5,683 nucleotides of DNA from the NCBI GenBank assembly GCA_946480675.1, contig CAMLKS010000187.1, positions 1-5,683 of the forward strand, read 5' to 3'. This DNA comes from an uncultured Bacteroidota bacterium. Its GTDB lineage: Bacteria > Bacteroidota > Bacteroidia > Chitinophagales > Chitinophagaceae. How positions within the stretch are numbered: the stretch's first letter is position 1; the number at the start of each line of letters is the position of its first letter. Position numbers and translations under genes: made by a program. The notes under the pieces are model-generated. The model was not told where the DNA came from and did no database searches. It saw nothing but the letters and a program-made list of their open reading frames with translations. Positions 1-5,683 of this stretch are shown here, one piece after another.

Positions 1-1
1 G

Positions 2-205
2 ATACAGGACTTCCTTGAGCACTATAAGAATGCAGAGATAACTATTTCTTACCAAAAGGGTGATATCGTAGAAGTGAAAGAAGGACCGCTGAAAGAAGCT
101 AAAGGAACACTATTGCAGGTAAAAGGCAATATAGCAACCATACACATAAAAACCCTGGGCATTAGCATGACAGCCAGAGTGCCCGTGCAATCAATAGGAA
201 AATAA
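2..205 (+). CDS. UpxY/NusG-type transcription antiterminator, C-terminal part (5' end outside window)
   Basis: The last 67 residues of a protein whose start lies upstream of the window. The reading frame is open from base 2 to the TAA at 203-205. The visible part contains a KOW-type segment: GDIVEVKEGPLKEAKG (residues 20-35 of the fragment) matches the GDxVxVxxGPxxGxxG pattern at the C-terminus of NusG, followed by alternating hydrophobic strands. NusG paralogues of this kind (UpxY in Bacteroides, RfaH in Enterobacteria) bind RNA polymerase and help it read through long polysaccharide operons. UpxY genes usually come first in such operons, which fits the polysaccharide genes immediately downstream. 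Housekeeping NusG is less likely, because that gene normally sits beside secE and rplK. The NGN domain is not visible, so the subfamily rests on context. The 9-base gap to the next gene suggests cotranscription. Confidence 0.8.
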   Translation: MQDFLEHYKNAEITISYQKGDIVEVKEGPLKEAKGTLLQVKGNIATIHIKTLGISMTARVPVQSIGK

Positions 206-214
206 ATCCCCGGC

Positions 215-2119
215 ATGTGCGGCATAGCAGGCATATTCAACCTGAATAAGGAACCAGTTGCGAAGGAAAACCTGCAACGCATGGCTACTTTGCTGGCGCA
301 TCGCGGCCCCGACGGGGAAGGGATATATGTAGATGAACACCTTGGTTTGGCGCATCGCCGTCTTGCTATCTTAGATATTTCAGTTGCCGGCGCACAGCCA
401 ATGGCTTCAGGAAACGGTGAGTGGGTGGTCGTATTCAACGGATGTATCTATAACTTCAAAGACCTCAGACAAGAACTGCAGCAGCAAGGATATTCTTTCC
501 ATTCGCAAACAGATACAGAAGTAATAGCGGAAGGTTTATGTGCATATGGGCCGGATTTCTTTCAGCGGTTCAATGGTATGTTTGCTATAGCAGCCTGGAA
601 TGTTAAAGAGCAAAGGTTATACTTGTCTCGCGATAGGTTTGGCATCAAGCCATTGTATTATTGGTTCAACGGCAGAGTTTTGGTGTTTGCATCTGAGATA
701 AAAGCTATTATCAGCCACCCTGCTTATAAAACAGAAGTAGATTACAGCGCCCTCAACCAATACTTTTCTTTTCAGAATGTATTTTCATTCAATACTCTTT
801 TCAATGGTGTGCATATGCTGCCACCTGCCAATACGGTTGTAGTAAACCATGATAGCACAGAAATTAAACATCATTCCTGGTGGGATTACGATTTCACCAA
901 AGCAGATAACAGCATGGGCTTTGATGATGCCGTGCAACTAACCAAATCGGTATTTGAGAAAGCCGTACACAGGCAAATGGTAGCCGACGTGCCGGTCGGT
1001 TCTTATTTATCGGGTGGTATGGATTCGGGTTCTGTAACGGGCATCGCATCGAGGCATGTAAACAGGCTTACGACTTTTACTGCCGGGTTCGATATGTCGG
1101 AAGTGACAGGCGTGGAAGCGAACTATGATGAACGCAGGGATGCGGAGCTGATGGCCAACTACTTCAAAACGGAGCATTACGAGCAGGTTATCAACGCAGG
1201 AGACCTTAGCTGGTCGCTACCCAAAGTGATATATCACCTGGAAGACCTGCGGGTAGGTATGTGCTACCCCAGTTACTACATCAGCAGGCTGGCATCCAGG
1301 TTTGTAAAAGTATGCCTGCAAGGTACTGGCGGTGATGAATTGTTTGGCGGCTATCCGTGGCGATACTACAGTGTGTTCCGTTCTTTAGACCGTGCTACAT
1401 TCTTTGATAATTACTACGATTTCTGGCAAAGGCTGGTATCGGATGATGATAAGAAAAAACTATTTACGGCAGATACTTATGCGCGTATTGATATAACAGA
1501 ACCACGTTCTGTATTCGAACGTGTTTTTACATTCAACGATACGCTGAAGTATAGCACACCTGAACAGCATATAGAGAATAGCCTGTATTTTGAAATAAAA
1601 ACATTTCTACCCGGTTTGCTACTGGTGGGCGATAAGCTATCTATGGCAAATGGACTGGAAGAGCGCTTCCCCTTTATGGATAATGATTTGGTAGACATTG
1701 CTATGCAAATACCCATACGCCATAAACTGGGCAACCTGGAGAATATGCTGCGCCCCGATGAAAATGAATACCTGGAAGTAAAGCGAAAGGCCTACAAGGA
1801 ATATAGTGACGGTAAGAACGTGCTACGCAAAGCAATGATGAGCTACCTGCCCGATAGGATTATAAACAGGCAGAAGCAGGGTTTTTCTGCGCCGGACGAA
1901 AGCTGGTACAGAGGCGCTAATGCTCAATATATAAAAGACCTGCTACTGGGTAAAAAAGCGGTATGTGCAGATTTTATCAATCCTGGATATATAGAGTACA
2001 TTATAAAAGAGCATACGGAAAAGCATATTAACCATCGGCTGCTTTTATGGTCATTTCTTTCGTTTGAATGGTGGTGCAGGATATTCCTGAATGGTGAAAA
2101 GGCGGCAGATAATAATTAA
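215..2119 (+). CDS. asnB: AsnB-family glutamine-hydrolysing amidotransferase (asparagine synthase-like)
   Basis: A 634-residue cytoplasmic enzyme of usual length for bacterial AsnB homologues. The start is fixed by MCGIAGIF: Met removal exposes Cys2, the N-terminal nucleophile of class II glutaminases. Glutaminase-domain motifs are HRRLAILD (47-54), FNGCIYN (74-80; the common form is NGEIYN) and DTE (100-102). The synthetase domain has the ATP-pyrophosphatase loop SGGMDS (266-271), GGDELFGGY (372-380), DKLSMANGLEERFPFMD (473-489), RQKQGFSAP (552-560) and LWSFLSFEWW (611-620). Known family chemistry is ATP-dependent activation of a carboxylate followed by amidation with ammonia from glutamine, usually aspartate to asparagine. 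Homologues in O-antigen loci, such as WbpS, are linked to amidation of sugar uronic acids, and the context favours such a role here as an inference. Thr371 stands where asparagine synthetases carry Glu or Asp. Family membership is firm; the substrate is not. Confidence 0.93.
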   Translation: MCGIAGIFNLNKEPVAKENLQRMATLLAHRGPDGEGIYVDEHLGLAHRRLAILDISVAGAQPMASGNGEWVVVFNGCIYNFKDLRQELQQQGYSFHSQTDTEVIAEGLCAYGPDFFQRFNGMFAIAAWNVKEQRLYLSRDRFGIKPLYYWFNGRVLVFASEIKAIISHPAYKTEVDYSALNQYFSFQNVFSFNTLFNGVHMLPPANTVVVNHDSTEIKHHSWWDYDFTKADNSMGFDDAVQLTKSVFEKAVHRQMVADVPVGSYLSGGMDSGSVTGIASRHVNRLTTFTAGFDMSEVTGVEANYDERRDAELMANYFKTEHYEQVINAGDLSWSLPKVIYHLEDLRVGMCYPSYYISRLASRFVKVCLQGTGGDELFGGYPWRYYSVFRSLDRATFFDNYYDFWQRLVSDDDKKKLFTADTYARIDITEPRSVFERVFTFNDTLKYSTPEQHIENSLYFEIKTFLPGLLLVGDKLSMANGLEERFPFMDNDLVDIAMQIPIRHKLGNLENMLRPDENEYLEVKRKAYKEYSDGKNVLRKAMMSYLPDRIINRQKQGFSAPDESWYRGANAQYIKDLLLGKKAVCADFINPGYIEYIIKEHTEKHINHRLLLWSFLSFEWWCRIFLNGEKAADNN

Positions 2120-2124
2120 TACCT

Positions 2125-2129
2125 AAGGG
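2125..2129 (+). promoter_or_regulatory. Ribosome binding site of the sugar amidotransferase gene
   Basis: AAGGG lies 6 bases before the ATG at 2136, a good Shine-Dalgarno spacing. It is the only convincing purine-rich site ahead of any complete gene in the window. An in-frame TAA at 2124-2126 makes 2136 the first possible ATG of that frame. Translation of this gene can therefore start independently, whereas the next two genes rely on overlaps. Confidence 0.5.
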
Positions 2130-2135
2130 CAATAC

Positions 2136-3314
2136 ATGAAAATAACCGGGCAAATATGTAGCAGGTGTATTTACGATGAATCGGTACCCTCTATACGTTT
2201 TGATGAAAAGGGTATTTGTAATTATTGTAAAATGGTAGATGACCTGGCTGCCCAGTATCACACCGGTAAACCGGAAGGTGAGGCTGCCATGCAGAAAATA
2301 ATAGAGGAGATAAAACAAAAGGGAAAAAATAAACAATACGATTGCATCATAGGCATCAGCGGAGGGACAGATTCTTCATACATGCTCTATTGGGCAGTGC
2401 ATAATGGCTTACGTCCGCTGGCCGTACATTACGATAACACATGGAATACGGCCATCGCAACAGAAAATATGAAAAAGCTGTTGGCAAAACTGAAAGTGGA
2501 TTTGTACACCCATGTGGTGAATAATAAAGAAGCAGATGATATATATCGTTCATTCTTCTTAGCAGATGTTACGGAACTGGAAGCACCGACCGACCTGGCA
2601 CTTGCGGAAACAATGTATAGAGTAGCAGCTAAATACAAAGTGAATTATATACTGGAAGGGCATTCTTTCATAGCTGAAGGAATTACGCCACTAGGTAAGA
2701 ATTACTTTGATGGCAAATATATTCAGTCGATACACAAGCAGTTTGGTACAAAGCCCATGAAAACGTACCCGCTTATGACATTTTATAACTTCATGAAGTG
2801 GACACTTTTCAAGCGTATAAAAAAGGTGCGCCCGCTTTGGTATATATCGTATAGTAAAGAAGAAGCGCGCAGTTTCCTGGAAAAAGAGTTTGGATGGGAG
2901 TATTATGGTGGCCACCATCTTGAAAACAGGATGGCATCTTTCTTTCATAGCTACTACTGCCCCACAAAGTTTGATATTGATTATCGCAACAACAGTCTTT
3001 CCGCATCTGTAAGAGCGGGTAAGATGACACGTGATGAAGCCATACAACAATACTATCATACACCACCCTACCTGGAGCCGGAACTACTGAATTATGTGAA
3101 AAAACGTATGGGTTTTAGTGATGAAACATTTGAAAGTATAATGAAAAGGGAACCGAAATACTGGTTTGAATACCCTACCTATAAGAAGCGGTTCGAGTTA
3201 TTGAGGCCATTGTTTTATGTACTGATGAGATCGATGCTGGTACCTCAAAGTTTTTATTTAAAATACTGTTTTCCTTCGGATACAAAACAACTGAAAAAAC
3301 AAAGATCAAAATGA
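2136..3314 (+). CDS. wbuX: N-acetyl sugar amidotransferase, WbuX/WbpG/PseA family (acetamidino-sugar formation)
   Basis: A 392-residue ATP-pyrophosphatase-type enzyme. The N-terminus carries two Cys pairs, C8-x2-C11 and C28-x2-C31, resembling a zinc ribbon and typical of this family. The ATP-binding PP-loop is GISGGTDSS (73-81). Further family signatures are LEGHSFIAEG (173-182) and the block HHLENRMASFF with the following YYCPTKFDIDYR (260-284). Known relatives (WbpG and LfnA of Pseudomonas, WbuX of E. coli, PseA of Campylobacter) are required to convert an acetamido group of a sugar into an acetamidino group for O-antigen or flagellin glycans. They use ATP and ammonia. The ammonia would come from the HisH/HisF pair encoded directly after it, with a 4-base ATGA overlap to hisH. 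The tail from about residue 351 is rich in basic, aromatic and aliphatic residues and could touch the membrane, as an inference. The exact sugar cannot be read from the sequence. ThiI/TtuA-like or asparagine-synthetase PP-loop enzymes are ruled out by the family blocks and the neighbours. Confidence 0.92.
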   Translation: MKITGQICSRCIYDESVPSIRFDEKGICNYCKMVDDLAAQYHTGKPEGEAAMQKIIEEIKQKGKNKQYDCIIGISGGTDSSYMLYWAVHNGLRPLAVHYDNTWNTAIATENMKKLLAKLKVDLYTHVVNNKEADDIYRSFFLADVTELEAPTDLALAETMYRVAAKYKVNYILEGHSFIAEGITPLGKNYFDGKYIQSIHKQFGTKPMKTYPLMTFYNFMKWTLFKRIKKVRPLWYISYSKEEARSFLEKEFGWEYYGGHHLENRMASFFHSYYCPTKFDIDYRNNSLSASVRAGKMTRDEAIQQYYHTPPYLEPELLNYVKKRMGFSDETFESIMKREPKYWFEYPTYKKRFELLRPLFYVLMRSMLVPQSFYLKYCFPSDTKQLKKQRSK

Positions 3315-3925
3315 TAACCATTATTGATTACGGAATGGGTAACCTGGCATCGGTACAAAACATGTTTAAACGCGTAGGCGTACCATGCGAAATAACAGGT
3401 GACCTGGACAAAATAAATAAAGCACAAAAAATACTATTGCCGGGTGTAGGCGCTTTTGATGCAGCAGTACAAAGAATAGATGCAACAGGATTGCGTTCAT
3501 TGCTTTCGCAAAAAGCAGAAGTGGAAAAAGTGCCTGTACTGGGCATTTGCTTAGGTATGCAGTTATTGACTAAAAGTAGTGAAGAAGGCAAACTCAGTGG
3601 CCTTGGCTGGATACCTGCAAAGACCATAAAATTCAGTTTTGATGCAGGCAGCAACCTGAAGGTGCCGCATATGGGCTGGAATGAGATACACGTGGTAAAC
3701 CAGTATCCATTAATAAATGATTTGCCACCTGAGCCACGTTTTTATTTTGTGCACTCTTACCACGTGAAGGCAGAAGATGATAAATATGTGATAGCCCGCA
3801 CACACTATGGTCACGATTTTGATTCTATGATAACGAATGGGGATAACATTTTCGGTGCACAATTTCATCCGGAAAAAAGCCATAAGTTCGGCATGAAGCT
3901 ATTTGAAAACTTCGCACGCATATAA
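3311..3925 (+). CDS. hisH: HisH-type class I glutamine amidotransferase (WbuY/HisH2), ammonia supplier
   Basis: A 204-residue glutaminase, full length for HisH. It begins with the family-typical MITIIDYGMGNL. The oxyanion-strand motif LPGVGAF is at 43-49, the nucleophile elbow GICLGMQ has Cys80, PHMGWN is at 119-124, and His186 and Glu188 in QFHPEKS complete the catalytic triad. It should hydrolyse glutamine to glutamate and ammonia and pass the ammonia to a HisF-type partner. In histidine biosynthesis this pair forms imidazole-glycerol-phosphate synthase. No other his gene is present here; the gene lies between a WbuX-type amidotransferase and a HisF paralogue, so it is best read as the glycan-modification paralogue WbuY/HisH2. 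The start overlaps the previous stop (ATGA) and the stop overlaps the next start (TAATG). No clear Shine-Dalgarno sequence is seen, so translational coupling is likely. By sequence alone it is hard to tell from authentic HisH. Confidence 0.93.
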   Translation: MITIIDYGMGNLASVQNMFKRVGVPCEITGDLDKINKAQKILLPGVGAFDAAVQRIDATGLRSLLSQKAEVEKVPVLGICLGMQLLTKSSEEGKLSGLGWIPAKTIKFSFDAGSNLKVPHMGWNEIHVVNQYPLINDLPPEPRFYFVHSYHVKAEDDKYVIARTHYGHDFDSMITNGDNIFGAQFHPEKSHKFGMKLFENFARI

Positions 3926-4686
3926 TGCTGAAGACACGCATCATACCTTGCCTGTCGCTGGTAGGTGATAGCCTTGTAAAGACTGTAAGGTTTGATAATT
4001 ATAGCTATATAGGGGATCCTATCAATACAGTGCGCATATTTAATGAGCTGGAAGTTGATGAATTATGCTTCTTAGATATCAGGGCAACCGTAAATAATAA
4101 GCAGCCGGATATCGCACTTTTAAAGCAAATTGCCGATGAATGCTTTATGCCATTATCATATGGCGGCGGCATTAATAGTTTTGAAACTGCTGCGCAAATA
4201 TTTGCAGCAGGTTTTGAAAAAGTGGTACTCAACAGTGTTATCTATACAAATCCCGCAGTTGTAGCAAAGCTGTCAGAACATTACGGTGCTCAAGCCATCA
4301 TTGGTTCTATAGATGTGAAAAAAAATATGTGGGGTAAATACGTAGTGTATATTAAGGATGGCACAGAAAGAATAAGTGTAGATGTAGTGGAATGGGCCCA
4401 GAAACTGGAGGCACTAGGCATAGGTGAACTATTGCTGACATCGATAGACAAAGATGGCACGTGGGCTGGGTATGATGTAGAGCTGACAAAGAAAGTGGCC
4501 AAAGCGGTGCGCATACCTGTAATAGCCAATGGAGGCGCTGGAAATGTGCGCCACATATCAGATGTAGTAAAAAAAGGCGGTGCATCGGCGGCAGGTGTAG
4601 GTAGTATGGTGCTATATCAAAAGAAAGATATGGGGGTGCTGATAAATTTTCCTGACAAAGAGACGATAAAGGCAGAGATTTATTAG
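3925..4686 (+). CDS. hisF: HisF-like acetamidino-modification protein (WbuZ/AglZ/HisF2 type)
   Basis: A 253-residue (beta/alpha)8 barrel of normal HisF length starting MLKTRIIPCL. Typical HisF segments are FLDIRA (49-54), YGGGI (79-83), SID (128-130), LLTSIDKDGT (170-179) and NGGAGN (202-207). Compared from memory with Thermotoga HisF, Asp130, Lys19, Asp51 and the Asp177 position are kept, as are the ammonia-gate residues Arg5, Glu46, Lys99 and Glu168. The essential catalytic Asp11 is Ser11 (CLSLV instead of CLDV), and the phosphate-site Ser201 is Asn202. True cyclase activity on PRFAR is therefore unlikely. The protein more probably docks HisH and channels ammonia towards WbuX. This matches the known WbuZ/AglZ clade, which always occurs with a HisH and a WbuX homologue in saccharide loci; work on relatives suggests the pair helps when free ammonia is low. 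The start overlaps the hisH stop by one base (TAATG). Confidence 0.92.
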   Translation: MLKTRIIPCLSLVGDSLVKTVRFDNYSYIGDPINTVRIFNELEVDELCFLDIRATVNNKQPDIALLKQIADECFMPLSYGGGINSFETAAQIFAAGFEKVVLNSVIYTNPAVVAKLSEHYGAQAIIGSIDVKKNMWGKYVVYIKDGTERISVDVVEWAQKLEALGIGELLLTSIDKDGTWAGYDVELTKKVAKAVRIPVIANGGAGNVRHISDVVKKGGASAAGVGSMVLYQKKDMGVLINFPDKETIKAEIY

Positions 4687-4813
4687 GAACAACCTTTTTC
4701 TTATGAGCATAAAAATAGGTACGCTACAGGGGAATTAATAATTATTTGTCATCGCAGATACAATAAATAGCATACTATATTTATTTTTATTCATATAATT
4801 TAAAATAAAGGCG
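4687..4813 (+). other. AT-rich intergenic gap between hisF-like gene and wzc-like gene
   Basis: These 127 bases are the only sizeable gap in the window and are much richer in A+T than the flanking genes. No GC-rich hairpin followed by a T-run is seen after the hisF stop; the short T-run at 4694-4698 has no stem. The sequence TATATTTA at 4776-4783 is one base off the Bacteroidota -7 element TAnnTTTG. The nearest TTG (4746-4748) is too far upstream for a standard -33 box, so a promoter is only a weak possibility. An 8-base A/T-only inverted repeat (4780-4787 with 4802-4809) ends just before the proposed start of the next gene and is probably chance. A possible 11-codon ORF at 4703-4738 has no supporting evidence. 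Confidence 0.45.
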
Positions 4814-5683
4814 TTGATAAGGCAAGGCATAGAGCCACTTTTTACAGAATCGAATAAAAACAGTAATGATCACAGGATAAACCTGCGGAGGATATATTCA
4901 CGTATAGCGAAGTATTGGCCGTCTGTATTGATATGCGTTGTTGTAGCGATGTTGTTTGCATTTGCCTACTTGCGGTATGCCACTTCACAGTACCTTGTTT
5001 CATCGCGTATATTGATAAAAACAGATAAAAATAATTCCGGCAATGGAGCATTGCTGTCAGAACTGGGTATGAATCCCGGTACGAATAATGTAGAGAATGA
5101 AGTAGAGATATTAAAAAGCCGGATACTGATGCAACAGGTTGTTTCACAAATGCACCTGAATGTCAATTATTATATTCCGGGTAATATCAAAACGACCAGC
5201 CTGTACCGGGAAGCGCCTTTCACGTTTATTCCGTTATACCCTGATAGTATCGTTAACACAGCCATCAAGTATGATCTGACAAAGTTGAGCGATGGCAGTA
5301 TGAAGTTGTCATCGAATGGCAAAAATATCACTGCATGGCTTGGCGACACAGTAGTACTTGATAATAAAAGATTAGCGATAGAAACTAATCCGTATGCCGA
5401 CGATGAATACAAATCTATAGAAACATTCAGAGTTGAAGTTGGCCCGTTGGAACCTGCAATAGATGCTTACCAGTCAGCACTAACTGTAGAGATGGCCAAT
5501 AAGCAGGTTAATATCATTACTCTGTCAATAAAAGATGTGCTGCCTGAAAGAGGCAAAGATATTTTGAACAACCTTATCAATGCCTATCGTAATGCTAACA
5601 TTAATGATAAAACGGAAGTAGCGAATGGCACCATTGAATTTATTGACAACAGGCTATCACTCGTTAACCAGGAACTGACAGGC
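4814..5683 (+). CDS. Wzz/Wzc (GumC-like) polysaccharide co-polymerase, N-terminal part (3' end outside window)
   Basis: An open frame of 290 codons runs off the window end. The frame opens after a TAA at 4796-4798. No ATG occurs before 4949, which lies inside the first membrane segment. The first standard alternative start is TTG at 4814, chosen because it keeps the whole conserved N-terminus. Features in order are a cytoplasmic leader containing EPLFTES (7-13) and INLRRIYSRI (22-31), a transmembrane helix at about 37-53, then YLRYAT (52-57) and a periplasmic Wzz domain with ALLSELG (79-85) and NEVEILKSR (95-103). The region from about 270, with FIDNRL and LVNQEL, looks like the start of the periplasmic coiled coil. 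Bacteroidota relatives are inner-membrane proteins that control polysaccharide length and export. They often end in a cytoplasmic tyrosine autokinase domain, giving 700-850 residues in total; that end is not visible, so kinase status is unknown. TTG start confidence is about 0.6; family confidence is high. Confidence 0.88.
   Translation, partial: MIRQGIEPLFTESNKNSNDHRINLRRIYSRIAKYWPSVLICVVVAMLFAFAYLRYATSQYLVSSRILIKTDKNNSGNGALLSELGMNPGTNNVENEVEILKSRILMQQVVSQMHLNVNYYIPGNIKTTSLYREAPFTFIPLYPDSIVNTAIKYDLTKLSDGSMKLSSNGKNITAWLGDTVVLDNKRLAIETNPYADDEYKSIETFRVEVGPLEPAIDAYQSALTVEMANKQVNIITLSIKDVLPERGKDILNNLINAYRNANINDKTEVANGTIEFIDNRLSLVNQELTG

Noticed and set aside
3311..4686. Reading hisH and hisF as part of a histidine biosynthesis operon.
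   Set aside because: No other his gene is adjacent, the partner gene is a WbuX-family sugar amidotransferase, and the HisF copy lacks Asp11.
4703..4738. An 11-codon ORF starting ATG AGC in the gap after the hisF-like gene.
   Set aside because: It is too short to judge, has no good ribosome binding site and matches no known leader peptide pattern.
4780..4809. 8-base inverted repeat TTTATTTT / AAAATAAA with a 14-base loop.
   Set aside because: The arms are only A and T in a very AT-rich stretch, so the stem would be unstable and chance occurrence is likely. It is not a credible terminator.
49..5412. Several minus-strand open frames of 65-129 codons, and a few on overlapping frames, spread over the window.
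   Set aside because: They lie opposite well-supported genes, show no recognisable domains, and their composition is that expected of reverse-complemented coding sequence.
1..5683. CRISPR arrays, tRNA or rRNA genes, insertion sequences and integration sites.
   Set aside because: No spaced direct repeats, cloverleaf-like sequence, transposase or flanking terminal repeats were seen. Nearly the whole window is accounted for by polysaccharide-locus coding sequence.

Overview
The window is a stretch of a surface-polysaccharide (O-antigen, capsule or exopolysaccharide) locus. The organism is most likely a member of the Bacteroidota, probably near the Chitinophagales. The reasons are a UpxY-like NusG paralogue leading the locus, a Bacteroidota-style Wzc/GumC co-polymerase, few recognisable Shine-Dalgarno sequences and moderate GC content by eye. 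The taxonomic call is an inference from gene type and style, not from a marker gene.

All genes lie on the + strand. The window opens inside the 3' end of a NusG/UpxY-type antiterminator (2-205). After 9 bases comes a complete AsnB-type glutamine amidotransferase (215-2119). After 16 bases begins an N-acetyl sugar amidotransferase of the WbuX/WbpG/PseA family (2136-3314). It overlaps a HisH-type glutaminase by 4 bases (3311-3925), which overlaps a HisF-like protein by 1 base (3925-4686). An AT-rich gap of 127 bases follows. The 5' part of a Wzz/Wzc-family chain-length protein (4814 to the window end) comes next, best read from a TTG start.

The central trio (WbuX, HisH, HisF) is the known module that turns an acetamido group on a nucleotide-linked sugar into an acetamidino group. 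HisH releases ammonia from glutamine, the HisF barrel passes it on, and the ATP-pyrophosphatase WbuX uses it on the sugar. The HisF copy keeps the residues of the ammonia gate, but the catalytic Asp11 of true imidazole-glycerol-phosphate synthase is Ser. This supports a role as ammonia conduit and not in histidine synthesis. The neighbouring AsnB homologue also departs from true asparagine synthetase at a synthetase-site residue and may amidate a carboxylate, for example on a uronic acid sugar. The product sugar cannot be named, because no sugar-nucleotide dehydrogenase, epimerase, aminotransferase or glycosyltransferase falls inside the window.

The module itself is a described system. The most interesting points are its setting next to an antiterminator and an AsnB homologue in Bacteroidota, the active-site changes, and the non-ATG start of the last gene.
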